From Lentimicrobium sp. (GTDB lineage Bacteria; Bacteroidota; Bacteroidia; Bacteroidales; Lentimicrobiaceae), in NCBI GenBank assembly GCA_023957275.1, contig JAMLHF010000020.1, positions 1-64,000 of the forward strand: a stretch of 64,000 nucleotides of DNA, in the 5' to 3' direction. Under the pieces are notes generated by a model. It ran no database searches and was not told where the DNA came from. It saw only the letters and a program-made list of their open reading frames with translations. Numbering within the stretch: position 1 is the first letter of the stretch; each line of letters begins with the position of its first letter. The position numbers and the translations under genes were made by a program. This document shows positions 8,914 through 18,077 of this stretch, in pieces.

Positions 8914-10161
8914 TTACATTTTCATGTCCACATAGGTGGTAAGTTTGCCCAGCATGTTTACATAGCTGCCAAACTCATTGTCATACCAGCCGAAAATTTT
9001 GGCATGGCATACCGGGATCATGATGTCCTGCGGAATCTCAACACCGAAGCTTTTAAGAAGGCCGGGGTTGAGCGCCATAAATCCGGTGCGTGTATGGGTT
9101 TCCACTCCTTCGATCACAACGGCGGCGCGACGGCCGATCATATCGGCGGAGACATTCTGTTTTTCACTGAATTCAAGCATCCCGGCAAGGGGGCCGTTGG
9201 CAGCCTGCCGGTAAATCTGGTTCAGGAATTCACGGGTTACCACCGGCTCTCCTATATCATTGATGGGGGAGTGGAAAGTGATGTTCAGGATTATAAGGCT
9301 GGCGGTGTTGGTAGGTATACGCACGGAGTCGGCCATAAAGCCGATTTTTTGTACTTCGGGTAGTATTTTTTCCAGCGCTTTGGCAGCCCCTGTCGAAGTG
9401 ATGATGATGTTGTTGAACACCGAACGGCTTTTCCGCAGGTCGGAGGTGCCGGCGGAGGGTACCGAGTCGAGGATGCTCTGGGTACTGGTGCTTGCATGAA
9501 TGGTCGACATGGAAGCGGTGAGAATGGTTGAAGTTTCCGGGGTTTCGAGCAGTGGCCTGATCATGTGAGAAAGTCCCGTGGTGGTGCAACTGGCAGCGGA
9601 GATGATGTGATGTTTGCGGGCATCAAAATCAAGGTGGTTGATACCGTAGACCATGATGGAGGCATCGGCCGGCATTTTCTGGGTGGAATCTTTGATTTTG
9701 AAGGGAGCGCTGGCGATAACTTTTTCAGCTCCGGCTTCCAGATGACCACGCAGACTTCCTTTGGCAAGATCGGCAGGCAGGGTGGGATCGAGGAAGGCTC
9801 CGGTGCAGTCAACCACCAGTCTTACATTGTGCGCCGGCCAGTTGATGTCGCGCGGGTTACGCGCCTGCTGCAGAAATTGAACCGGCATGCCGTCAATCTC
9901 CACAAGGTTCTGGTCGCTGTCGATAATACGGATTTCGCATCTCTTTCCGGAATGGCCATAAAGGAATCTGCTGAGTGAACCATAAGTGGAATCATTCTCT
10001 ATGTTGTGGAGCAAAGCTTCCAGGTTTTTCCCGACCCCGCGCCCCACATTTACCACAATGCCGCTGAAGTGCTTATTCAGGATATGGTTCCACAGGGTTA
10101 GTTTTCCAATACGCCCGGCTCCGTTGATGCCAAGGATGTTTTTGCCATTCACTTTTTCCAT
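8914..10161 (-). CDS. Glyceraldehyde-3-phosphate dehydrogenase homologue with variant active-site loop
   Basis: This belongs to the NAD(P)-dependent GAPDH family, which converts glyceraldehyde-3-phosphate to 1,3-bisphosphoglycerate. The N-terminal Rossmann motif GINGAGRIGK is clear, as are catalytic Cys192, His222 (STIHAS) and the C-terminal WYDNEFGSYVNML. At 415 residues it is longer than the usual ~335, with extra sequence in the N-terminal half. The active-site loop reads SAASCTTTGL where classical enzymes have SNASCTTNCL, so both conserved asparagines are changed. This may be a divergent GAPDH with altered cofactor or substrate use, or a Bacteroidota-specific second copy. It is a stand-alone gene. 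Confidence 0.85.
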   Translation of the reverse strand: MEKVNGKNILGINGAGRIGKLTLWNHILNKHFSGIVVNVGRGVGKNLEALLHNIENDSTYGSLSRFLYGHSGKRCEIRIIDSDQNLVEIDGMPVQFLQQARNPRDINWPAHNVRLVVDCTGAFLDPTLPADLAKGSLRGHLEAGAEKVIASAPFKIKDSTQKMPADASIMVYGINHLDFDARKHHIISAASCTTTGLSHMIRPLLETPETSTILTASMSTIHASTSTQSILDSVPSAGTSDLRKSRSVFNNIIITSTGAAKALEKILPEVQKIGFMADSVRIPTNTASLIILNITFHSPINDIGEPVVTREFLNQIYRQAANGPLAGMLEFSEKQNVSADMIGRRAAVVIEGVETHTRTGFMALNPGLLKSFGVEIPQDIMIPVCHAKIFGWYDNEFGSYVNMLGKLTTYVDMKM

Positions 10162-10727
10162 TTCCAGTGTGTTTTATTCGGTTGGTTGTTGGTTGTTGAA
10201 TTATTATAGGATTGATTTTCAGTGTAATAAGAAATTATCTATGGTTTTCTTTCAGTGGATAAACATACTGAGTATAAACCATTTAACAAGGGATTTTCCG
10301 GAATTTCCGACGATTTTTTATTCGTGCTGCGTCCTTTCAGGATTTAAACAGCCTGCCCCGGCTTTTTGTTGTGCATCGGATACCTGATGAATTCCATCAG
10401 ATTCATCAATAAACTCAATTGATTGTTTATTGCCCGGAAACAAAGTTCATCACAATGAGCAACATCTGAACGTTATGGGTATTTGGCGAAGATTGAAACA
10501 GACCGTAAATCAGTAAGATGATATTTTTTGTATGTATGAAATTTCCCGCTTAAATAAATAGCCCGTGCGGACTACACTTGAGTCAGCTATATACTGATGC
10601 ACGGGAAGCCCGGATAGCCAAAAAAGACCTGACAGGTCGGAAAGCAGGAAAACTTGTCAGGCTGCTTTAGAAAGTGGAGGGTAAATCATCGGGAAAATGG
10701 CCCGGTCGGGACAGAAGAGCCTTTTTG
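10162..10727. repeat. Intergenic region with a GACCTGACAGGTC-type palindromic repeat
   Basis: No gene is seen in 566 bp. At 10627-10639 the sequence GACCTGACAGGTC is itself near-palindromic, and it pairs with ACTTGTCAGG at 10653-10662 to form a hairpin. A relative lies at 61-71 (GACCTGACAAG), next to the tandem repeat at the window start. This looks like a short dispersed palindromic repeat. CCCGTGC near 10561 pairs with GCACGGG near 10600 as a second weak hairpin. Confidence 0.55.
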
Positions 10728-11999
10728 TCAGCTTTGCTGCATTTTTTTCCAAAGCCTGGCGGCCTGTCTGCGCGCTTCCTGAAGGATTTCCTCTTCATTT
10801 ACCGTAATTACCTGCCCGTTCCGCACAATCAGCTTACCCTGCGCAATTACATGCTGAATGTGCCTGGCTTCCAGGCCGAAAAGAAAGTGTCCGTAAAAAT
10901 TCTCCTTGTTAAATGGGGTGGGGGAATCGTAGTCAATTACCACCAGATTATTTTCCCCGTAACCTGTAAATCCGTTTTCATTCAGGTAATTACCAGCATT
11001 CCTGAAGCGACGGTAGGTTTCGGTATAGTCGATATCGTCGTGGTTCTTTCCCGAAAAAAAGGCTGCTTTGGCGCTGCGCAGCATATCGCTGTGCATGCCG
11101 TCGGTGCCTAGCATAATGCGGTCGCCAAGACCTTTTGAATTAAATAAACCCACTGAATTATTAAGGTTGCTTTCCATATTCTGCACTACCCAGGCCGGTG
11201 AACCGGAGAGTTGCCGCCGCTCGTATTCGTCAAGATGCAGACAGTGTGCAAGTATGGTTTTCGGGAATTCAAGGACTCCGGCCTGAGCCAGCCGGTCTAT
11301 CACCCAGGTGTGGTAGTTTTCCAGACAGTGGCTTTCATCTGATACATCTTCGGCCACATGCATATGAATGCCTGAATTTGTTTGCCGGGCAAGGTCAACT
11401 GCCTGTCTCAGGGTTTCATTGCCAACGGTGAAGGAAGCATGTAGTCCTACCAGCCCCTGTCTGCGGGAAAGGTATGTTTCGGTTTCCCTGAGTCCCTTTC
11501 GGGCAATTTCCATTCCGTCACGGTCGGAGATCTCGTAACAGAGCAAATGTCCAAGCCCCACGGACTCAAAGGCTTCCGCGATGATTTCAAGGCTTCCTTC
11601 CACCGCAAAGGGTGAAGCGTGATGATCGATGACAAAGGTTACCCCGTTTTTCGCGCAGGCAAGGGCGGTCACCAGCGCGCTGGAGCGGATCATATCTTCA
11701 TCCAGGGATTTATCGAGGGTCCACCAGATGTATTGGAGAATCTCATTGAAGTCAGCCGGGGTTTTCCTTGGCGCCCCCATGCCGCGGGCAAGTGCAGAGT
11801 AAGCGTGGTGATGGCCATTGGCAAAGGCATGCGTGATGTACCTGCCGGTGCAGTCAAGAACAATGTGGTGGTTACCGACCGGTATTTCATCCAAAAAACT
11901 GATCCCTCCCTCTGCATCTTCACCAGCCAGAATATGGGTTTTGGTGAAGCTGAGTGTCGCCGCATCAATGTAGGTTCCGTTTGTTAATAAGACAGCCAT
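10728..11999 (-). CDS. ssnA: SsnA-like amidohydrolase of the selenium-dependent hydroxylase cluster
   Basis: This is a metal-dependent amidohydrolase of the SsnA family, which is genetically linked to selenium-dependent molybdenum hydroxylases and may deaminate or hydrolyse a purine-type ring. Length is 423 residues (family about 440). Metal-binding elements are visible in order: the HAFANGHHH segment (about 57-65), HMHVAED with a later His, AHCLHLDE, and the aspartate in LGTDGMHSDM. The beta-strand ends typical of the amidohydrolase barrel surround them. It is cytoplasmic with no signal peptide. It lies downstream of the Se-hydroxylase gene, separated by 365 bp of repeat DNA, so it may have its own promoter. 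The exact substrate is unknown. E. coli ssnA sits in an equivalent gene neighbourhood. Confidence 0.85.
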   Translation of the reverse strand: MAVLLTNGTYIDAATLSFTKTHILAGEDAEGGISFLDEIPVGNHHIVLDCTGRYITHAFANGHHHAYSALARGMGAPRKTPADFNEILQYIWWTLDKSLDEDMIRSSALVTALACAKNGVTFVIDHHASPFAVEGSLEIIAEAFESVGLGHLLCYEISDRDGMEIARKGLRETETYLSRRQGLVGLHASFTVGNETLRQAVDLARQTNSGIHMHVAEDVSDESHCLENYHTWVIDRLAQAGVLEFPKTILAHCLHLDEYERRQLSGSPAWVVQNMESNLNNSVGLFNSKGLGDRIMLGTDGMHSDMLRSAKAAFFSGKNHDDIDYTETYRRFRNAGNYLNENGFTGYGENNLVVIDYDSPTPFNKENFYGHFLFGLEARHIQHVIAQGKLIVRNGQVITVNEEEILQEARRQAARLWKKMQQS

Positions 12000-12016
12000 G
12001 ATTCAATGATTGAAGT

Positions 12017-12321
12017 TTATATTTTACCACACAGGCAAGGTCTGTTCCGGCCATTTTGCCGGGAAAAGGACGAACAGGATTTAAGAACTGTTGTGGTGAA
12101 ATTCAGTTTTTCCGTCAGTAATCCGGGAGCACCTTCCTTCCCGCATCCTTCAGTTTTTAAGTTTTTTTACCATGTCCCGGCCATTTTCCGCGAATTGGGC
12201 GACAAAACTTAAGGACTATTGTGACCTATTGTGTCTATTGTGGTGAAATTTCAGCTTTACTGTCAGTAATCCGGGAGCATCTTTATTCCCGCATCCTTCA
12301 GTTTTTAAGTTTTTTTTACCA
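12017..12321. repeat. Tandem repeat of about 148 bp between ssnA and the hydroxylase gene
   Basis: Two units are seen. Each runs from a TTTTACCACA stretch through GGCCATTTT, a poorly kept middle, a GTGGTGAAATT segment, and TCAGTAATCCGGGAGCA to a shared CGCATCCTTCAGTTTTTAAG. The best-matching blocks are 12091-12172 and 12239-12321. A third partial block (TTGCGGTGAATTTTTGGG, from 12368) overlaps the 3' end of the hydroxylase gene. I see no coding potential. Confidence 0.75.
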
Positions 12322-12363
12322 CATAGGCACAATAGTATACTTAGGATTCTATGTCAAGGTAAT

Positions 12364-14940
12364 CTATTGCGGTGAATTTTTGGGTTTTCTGTCAAGCGGC
12401 AAAGAAAACCTCCGTTTCCCGTCGAAATCACATAGTGCGTTTGCAACCGCGGCGGCGGTAGGAACCAGTCCTATTTCACCCAGTCCTTTAGCGCCGTAAG
12501 GCCCGACGGGATCTTTAACTTCCACCCCTAAAACGACGATTTCAGGCATTTCCCTGGCACGGAGAATTTTCAGGTCACGCATTCCGTCGGAAACCAGATG
12601 TCCGCCTGTCATCGGCAGGTCTTCCGAGAGGGCGTATCCCAGTCCCATGTGCACGGCTCCTTCTATCTGTCCTTCAAACATCCGCGGGTTCATAATCTTT
12701 CCGGCGTCATGGGCCGCGTAAACAGTTTCAATCCTGCCATGCCCATCCAGTACAACAAGCTGGCTGGCGTAACCATAGGCAAAATGCGTGATGATTTCTC
12801 CGGTATTGACGCCCGGTTTGGTGGTCCAGTCACAGGTATAGTTGCCGCGGTAACTTTTTCCGGCAAGGTCTTTCAGCTGATGACCTTCAAGGTCTTTCCT
12901 GATCCGTTGCGCTGCATCCAGAATGGCATTGCCCAACAGGGCGGTGGCGCGGGAGGAGGTGGTCATACCTGTGGGGATTCCCGCTTTACTGTCGACCATC
13001 ACTTCAACGATGGCAGGCGGGATGCCGGTTTCTTCAAACAGCATCTGAGTGGTCAGGGTATGTACGCCCTGTCCCATTTCCGTCCAGCCGTGCAAAAGAC
13101 GTACCTTGTTTTCCGACACAATTTCAATGATAACATCGCTGAAATCGGGCATGCCGTTGCCTACGCCGCTGTTCTTGATGCCGCAGGCAAGGCCTTTATA
13201 CCGGGCTTTGTCGTAAAACGGTTTAATCGCTTCCAGGGTTGCGCGTACGCCAACGCCTCCGCGGAGTACCTGTCCGGTGGCGGTCATCCGGCCTTCGGTC
13301 AGGGCGTTGTTGTACCTGAACTGCCAGCGGTCGAACCCGCCCTGCCGGCATAGGTCGTCGATGCAGCCTTCCAGGGCAAAACATACCTGGTTGGCCCCGA
13401 AGCCGCGCATGGCCCCCGACGGGATATTGTTGGTATAAACCGTAAGCGCTTCCACCTCAACGCAGGGGATATGATAAGCCCCCGAGGCGTGACCGGCCAC
13501 CCGTTCCATCACCTTGGTGCCAACGGAGGCATAGGCGCCGGTATCGCCGATGGCATAAAGTCTCAGGCCTGTAAGCAGACCGTTCCGGTCACAGCCGATG
13601 GCCATGTCCATGTAAACAGGGTGGCGTTTGGGGTGCATTCGGATTGACTCCTGTCTGCTGAGAACAACCCTGACCGGTTTTTTCAGCAGCCAGGCGAAAA
13701 GGGCGGCGTGCCCCTGGACCGTGATGTCTTCTTTTCCGCCAAAGCCACCTCCCGAAGATACCAGTGTTACCCTGACTTTCTCCTCTTTCAGGCCAAGCAG
13801 TGAAGCTACCTGACGGCGGTCAACATAAATGCCCTGACCGTTCGAAAACAGGTGCAGTCCGCTGTCTTCGGGCATTGCCAGTGCCGCTTCGGTTTCGAGG
13901 AAGGCATGCTCTATCCGCTGAGTCTGGTAAATACCGCGGGCAACAAAGGCCGAACCAGCGATTACCGCTTCCGCAGCACCTCCCCTTGAAATCCTGCAGG
14001 TTTCCAACAAATTGGATTTGCCGGGATGAACCCCGGGAGAGCCGGGGCTGATGGCTTCATGAGGATCGGTAACGGGCGGCAGCACTTCATAGCTGACTTT
14101 GATCAGTGCGGCTGCCTGCCTTGCAGCTTCTTCCGATTCAGCAACCACCCCCGCCAGCACATCGCCGATATACCGGGTGGTTTCACCTTCGGCAATCATC
14201 AGCGGCCAATCGTTGAAAATCAATCCGGTGTAGCGGTCTCCGGGAATGTCCTTTGCGGTGAATATGCTTACAACACCGTTGACTTTCAATGCCTCCTGAA
14301 CGTCTATTGCTTTGATGACAGCCCTTGGATGATCGGAGAAACGCAGCGCCCCGAATAGCATACCGTTGACAAACAGGTCGTTAATGAATTTTTTCTGCCC
14401 GGAAGCCATTTCATAGGCTTCGTATTTGGGATAGGAACTGCCGACGTGGCCCGAAGGGATTGTAGCTGCCGCTTGCTCACCGGAACGGAGTTTTGAAGCG
14501 GCATCCGCGATCGCATCCACAATTTTAACGTAGCCTGTGCACCGGCAAAGGTTTTGATTAAGGGCATGGCGGATCTCTTCGCGTGTGGGTTCGGGATTCT
14601 TCTGAAGCAGGATTTTGGTACGCATCAGAAAGCCAGGGCTGCAGAACCCGCATTGTACCGCGCCTTTCTCCACAAATGCAAGGGCAAGCACATCTCTGAT
14701 GGCTTCAGGAATCCCTTCAAGGGTATTCACAACGGCCTTATCCAGTTTTTTCATCGGGGTCAGGCACGAGAGCCTGGCTTCCCCGTTGATCTCAACCATG
14801 CAGGCGCCGCAGGCTCCCTGACCCGAACAGCCATCTTTAACTGAAGTGATATGCTTTTCTTTCCGCAGAAAATGAAGCAGCTTCATCTCAGGGTTACCGG
14901 TGAAAGTTACATTTGTGCCGTTGAGAATAAAGCGTATCAT
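12364..14940 (-). CDS. Selenium-dependent xanthine dehydrogenase-type molybdenum hydroxylase (Fe-S and Mo domains fused)
   Basis: This is a large hydroxylase that should oxidise a purine or similar heterocycle using a molybdopterin cofactor with a labile selenium ligand. Residues 1-150 form the two [2Fe-2S] domains: plant-type cysteines C38, C44, C47 and C59, then C97, C100, C132 and C134 (QCGFCSPG, LCRCTG). Residues about 170-850 are the Mo-binding domain, with GGGFGGKED, GAMRGFGANQ, EMGQGVHT and the catalytic glutamate E822 in GAKGLGEIGLV. There is no FAD domain, and no separate FAD subunit lies in the window. The domain order and neighbours (ssnA, ygfK, mocA) match the Se-dependent family related to E. 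coli XdhD. Selenium is not encoded as selenocysteine. Its ATG overlaps the stop of the upstream thrC-like gene by 4 bp, showing translational coupling. The last residues are encoded in repeat DNA. Confidence 0.9.
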   Translation of the reverse strand: MIRFILNGTNVTFTGNPEMKLLHFLRKEKHITSVKDGCSGQGACGACMVEINGEARLSCLTPMKKLDKAVVNTLEGIPEAIRDVLALAFVEKGAVQCGFCSPGFLMRTKILLQKNPEPTREEIRHALNQNLCRCTGYVKIVDAIADAASKLRSGEQAAATIPSGHVGSSYPKYEAYEMASGQKKFINDLFVNGMLFGALRFSDHPRAVIKAIDVQEALKVNGVVSIFTAKDIPGDRYTGLIFNDWPLMIAEGETTRYIGDVLAGVVAESEEAARQAAALIKVSYEVLPPVTDPHEAISPGSPGVHPGKSNLLETCRISRGGAAEAVIAGSAFVARGIYQTQRIEHAFLETEAALAMPEDSGLHLFSNGQGIYVDRRQVASLLGLKEEKVRVTLVSSGGGFGGKEDITVQGHAALFAWLLKKPVRVVLSRQESIRMHPKRHPVYMDMAIGCDRNGLLTGLRLYAIGDTGAYASVGTKVMERVAGHASGAYHIPCVEVEALTVYTNNIPSGAMRGFGANQVCFALEGCIDDLCRQGGFDRWQFRYNNALTEGRMTATGQVLRGGVGVRATLEAIKPFYDKARYKGLACGIKNSGVGNGMPDFSDVIIEIVSENKVRLLHGWTEMGQGVHTLTTQMLFEETGIPPAIVEVMVDSKAGIPTGMTTSSRATALLGNAILDAAQRIRKDLEGHQLKDLAGKSYRGNYTCDWTTKPGVNTGEIITHFAYGYASQLVVLDGHGRIETVYAAHDAGKIMNPRMFEGQIEGAVHMGLGYALSEDLPMTGGHLVSDGMRDLKILRAREMPEIVVLGVEVKDPVGPYGAKGLGEIGLVPTAAAVANALCDFDGKRRFSLPLDRKPKNSPQ

Positions 14941-16184
14941 AGTAGATCTGTTTTTTTCTTCAGGAAGGATGTAACAGAATGAATGTCAGGTTTAACGGCT
15001 CCGGGGATGTTCAGAAGTGGCTGCACTGATTTCAGGTCTTTCAGCCCGCTCCCGGTCAGCAGCACGACATTGACATCCCCTTTTTTTATAAGACTGACGT
15101 CATTGGCTGCAAGGTATCCCGCAAAGGCAGCGGCTGCAGCCGGTTCGGCAAAGAGGCCCGTTTGCGCGGCCAGTTGCCGTGATGCTTGGAGGATCTGCCG
15201 ATCGCTCACTTTAAGGGTTTTGCCTTTGTATTGGAGCAGGTATTTCTCCGCCATTCTGAAATTCCGGGGAATATCCACCGAAATGCTATCGGCCAGGGTG
15301 GAGGAGGGTGTATAGTTGAACTCTTTCTTTCCTATATTGTCAACCAGGTTACTGCTGCCTTCGGCCTGTATGGCAACGATCTCCGGCATGCTGTTAGTGA
15401 TTCCGGATTTCAGCAGATCTTCAAAACCCTTGTAAATTCCTGCAATGATCACCCCGTCCCCCACCGGGACAAAAACGCGGTCAGGGAGTCTTTGTCCCAG
15501 CTGGCTGTAAATCTCGAAAGCTGCCGTCTTTTTACCTTCGATGGTCAGGGGATTATAAGCTGTGTTGCGGTTATACCAGCCGAATTGCTTCGTAGCTTCG
15601 ATGCTGAGGTCAAAAGCCTGATCGTAATTGCCATCCACGGGAACCAGCACGGCTCCGTACATCAGGATTTGCGTAAGTTTGGCTGCCGGTGCCGAGGCCG
15701 GGGCAAAGATTACGGCTTTCTGGCCCTGGGCTGCGCACATCCCGGCAAGGGAAGAACCGGCATTGCCGGTTGAGGCCGCAACGATGGTGCTGATTTTATG
15801 CTCTTTAGCAAAAGCGGATACTACGGCCGAAGCGCGGTCTTTGAACGAAAATGTGGGATTCTGAGAATCATCTTTAATGAAAAGTTCGTGCCCCCTGATT
15901 GCTGTTTCCCGTCCGGAAACCCGGTATAGCGGGGTGTTGCCGGTTCGCAGAAAGGGCAGACTTTGGGTATCGTTGAGGGGCAGAAGGTCAATAAACCGGT
16001 TTTCTTCAAGTTTTGTAAATGTCAGTCCGCGGAGCAGCAATGGATTGTAAATGACCTTCAGGATGCCGGCAGGTGGTTGCCCGGCTTTTTGTCTGCCGGC
16101 GCATTCGCTGCAAAGGTAAACAATGCCTTCACCGGGAATTTCTCTGCCGCAATCGTTACACTGATAGCTGAATTTTGAATTCAT
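14937..16184 (-). CDS. Threonine synthase-like fold-type II PLP enzyme with N-terminal zinc ribbon
   Basis: This is a PLP enzyme most similar to threonine synthase (phosphohomoserine to threonine). A zinc ribbon at residues 9-28 carries four cysteines (C9, C12, C25, C28). The PLP lysine is K115 in FSFKDRAS, the phosphate loop is STGNAGSS, and a serine/glycine-rich C-terminal loop (LLTGSGLKD) is present. I chose ATG 16184 (MNSKFSYQC) because the longer frame to 16244 adds 20 residues without family character. It is sandwiched between a TrpB-like PLP enzyme and the Se-hydroxylase, overlapping the latter by 4 bp. It may therefore act in that pathway, in the place of diaminopropionate ammonia-lyase (YgeX) in E. 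coli, rather than in threonine synthesis. That role is inference. Confidence 0.75.
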   Translation of the reverse strand: MNSKFSYQCNDCGREIPGEGIVYLCSECAGRQKAGQPPAGILKVIYNPLLLRGLTFTKLEENRFIDLLPLNDTQSLPFLRTGNTPLYRVSGRETAIRGHELFIKDDSQNPTFSFKDRASAVVSAFAKEHKISTIVAASTGNAGSSLAGMCAAQGQKAVIFAPASAPAAKLTQILMYGAVLVPVDGNYDQAFDLSIEATKQFGWYNRNTAYNPLTIEGKKTAAFEIYSQLGQRLPDRVFVPVGDGVIIAGIYKGFEDLLKSGITNSMPEIVAIQAEGSSNLVDNIGKKEFNYTPSSTLADSISVDIPRNFRMAEKYLLQYKGKTLKVSDRQILQASRQLAAQTGLFAEPAAAAAFAGYLAANDVSLIKKGDVNVVLLTGSGLKDLKSVQPLLNIPGAVKPDIHSVTSFLKKKTDLL

Positions 16185-16303
16185 ACAGCGTGTATTTTTC
16201 TGGTTATATTGATGCTTCTCAGGGGTCACTCCCTTGCTGCACACTTGTCATGATAGCTGCATAGCGCTCTTGCCACCGGCAAGACTGGTTTCTGGAGTCC
16301 GGT

Positions 16304-17782
16304 TTACATGTTTTTCAATACGCCTGCTTCTTCGTTAAAAGCTTCGATCATCTCATCCCATTTCTCCGCCTGGTTGAATTGCTGTTCCCAGATTTCCCGG
16401 TCATACCACAACCGGTTCAGGTCTTCGGTTTCCTTAGCCTGCTGCTCCACCCAGGTGAAATATTTAAGGTTATGAATGGCCTTCCGGTCATAATACCCCA
16501 GTTCCCTGAGGTTGTCGCATGCCTGGCCGTTAATGCATTTTTCGAAGTCTTTAGCCGCCTGCAACATATTGTAGGGTCCTTTTTCAGCTTCCAGTTCAGG
16601 CAGGCGCGACCGGTACATATCTGCCGAATCGGTGGCCAGGGTAATTACCACATCATTCCTGCTCATTTCGTAATACTTGGCCGTTTTTATGGCCGACAGC
16701 AGATTCCCGATTCCTGAAATACCCAGCAGGTGAAGCTGCTCAGTGATGCCCTGGTCGAGTCCGCATGATTTCAGGTATTTGTGTCCGTCCGGCTCATTGA
16801 AAAGCCTGAAAACCCGCATGCAGTCCTCATCATCAATGGCTGTTACCATGTCGGTATTCCTGACATTGTGTACCCATGGCACATGTTTGTCGCCAATGCC
16901 TTCAATGCGGTGTCCTCCAAAGCCGTTCAGCATCAGTGTGGGGCATTGCAGGGCTTCGGAAGCCACTATTTTCATTGCCGGGAAGCGTTTTTTGAGGCGG
17001 TCACCTGCACCGATGGTCCCGGCTGATCCGGTGGCTGAAACATAGGCGGCGAGTTGACTTTTGCCGGTTTTCAGGGCATCATACACTTCTTCTATGGCCG
17101 GGGCGGTGATGTTGTAATGCCATGCCGGATTGCCGAATTCATCAAACTGGTTGAAGATCACGCAATCGGGCCGGTTTCTGCGGATATCCCAGCACTTATC
17201 ATAGATCTCTTTTACGTTTGATTCACATCCGGGAGTGGCAATCACTTCGGCGCCTATGTCTTCAAGCCATGAAAACCGCTCCCGGCTCATCTCCTCGGGC
17301 AGGATGGCCACTGCGGTAACGCCCATCAGCCATGAATCGAAAGCGCCCCCGCGGCAATAGTTGCCGGTTGACGGCCACACCGCTTTGTGATATGAAGGAT
17401 CAAACTCGCCGCTGATGATGCGGGGTGCCAGACAACCATAGGCCGCGCCAACCTTATGTGACCCTGTGGGGAAATACTTGCCGATCAGCATGATAATCCT
17501 CGCATCAACCCCCGTAAGTGCCGGGGGTAGTTCCAGAAAGTTGACCCCGCCAAACAACCCGCCGCTTTCCACCGGCTCGTTCTTCCAGGTAATGCGAAAG
17601 AGGTTCAGGGGATGGAGATCCCAAAGGCCAATATTTTTCAGAGAATCTTTAATCTTCCCGGGAATAAGCTCCGGATTTCGCATTTGCGCAAATGTGGGCA
17701 GGATAATCTGCTTTTCACGGAAACGCTCAATGGCTTTCCGGCGCGAAACAGCATTGACTACACGGTCGGTAACAGGAATCAT
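16304..17782 (-). CDS. TrpB/cysteine synthase-like PLP enzyme of the selenium hydroxylase operon
   Basis: This is a 492-residue fold-type II PLP enzyme. The Schiff-base lysine is K110 in FPTGSHKVGAAYG, which resembles the TrpB pattern TGAHK. The phosphate-binding loop is ATGSAGTIGAG. It is about 100 residues longer than YgeX or cysteine synthase, with the extra length mainly in the C-terminal 120 residues, which are rich in Trp and charged residues. It is cytoplasmic with no signal peptide. It is the first gene of a three-gene operon, 119 bp before the thrC-like start, and its reaction is unknown. An elimination or ammonia-lyase reaction on an amino-acid product of ring cleavage would fit the context, but is inferred. 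Confidence 0.7.
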   Translation of the reverse strand: MIPVTDRVVNAVSRRKAIERFREKQIILPTFAQMRNPELIPGKIKDSLKNIGLWDLHPLNLFRITWKNEPVESGGLFGGVNFLELPPALTGVDARIIMLIGKYFPTGSHKVGAAYGCLAPRIISGEFDPSYHKAVWPSTGNYCRGGAFDSWLMGVTAVAILPEEMSRERFSWLEDIGAEVIATPGCESNVKEIYDKCWDIRRNRPDCVIFNQFDEFGNPAWHYNITAPAIEEVYDALKTGKSQLAAYVSATGSAGTIGAGDRLKKRFPAMKIVASEALQCPTLMLNGFGGHRIEGIGDKHVPWVHNVRNTDMVTAIDDEDCMRVFRLFNEPDGHKYLKSCGLDQGITEQLHLLGISGIGNLLSAIKTAKYYEMSRNDVVITLATDSADMYRSRLPELEAEKGPYNMLQAAKDFEKCINGQACDNLRELGYYDRKAIHNLKYFTWVEQQAKETEDLNRLWYDREIWEQQFNQAEKWDEMIEAFNEEAGVLKNM

Positions 17783-17798
17783 AGAACATAATTTTACA

Positions 17799-17873
17799 CA
17801 AAGTTAAAAATGTAAATCTGTTACAGATGCATAAGGAGGCCTTTTTAACACAGATATTTATAAATGAAATCTG
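17799..17873 (-). promoter_or_regulatory. Promoter and candidate operator of the selenium hydroxylase operon
   Basis: On the minus strand TAACTTTG (17806-17799) matches the Bacteroidota -7 element TAnnTTTG and would give a very short leader before the ATG at 17782. Ten bases upstream lies a perfect palindrome, ATCTGTTACAGAT (17816-17828). A second imperfect one, CAGATATTT (17851-17859) with AAATCTG (17867-17873), uses the same CAGAT/ATCTG half-sites. Their position suggests a regulator site. I cannot name the regulator. Confidence 0.45.
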
Positions 17874-18077
17874 AAATGAATGCTTACGGGTAAACCCGGA
17901 CATAAAGTTATGCCGGCCGGCGATTGCTTCGCAGTTCCTGTTACAGGCCATTGGCCGGATGTATGAATTTTCGTTATTAGGCTGTTCCGGAATACAGCGG
18001 TGGCCTTACCCTGGCATGATCCGTTGCCGCCGCTTCAGGAACCCCCGCCGTATTCGGCCCGAATTATCAAGGATTTA

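Noticed and set aside
12598-13353. 251-residue plus-strand frame opposite the hydroxylase gene
   Set aside because: It is antisense to the conserved Mo-domain sequence, with no family resemblance.
12364-14940. Selenocysteine codon (UGA with SECIS) in the hydroxylase
   Set aside because: The frame has no internal UGA; the family uses a non-protein selenium ligand.
17783-17960. Molybdenum cofactor riboswitch before the selenium operon
   Set aside because: The minus-strand leader is too short after the apparent -7 element, and I could not see the conserved Moco aptamer elements.
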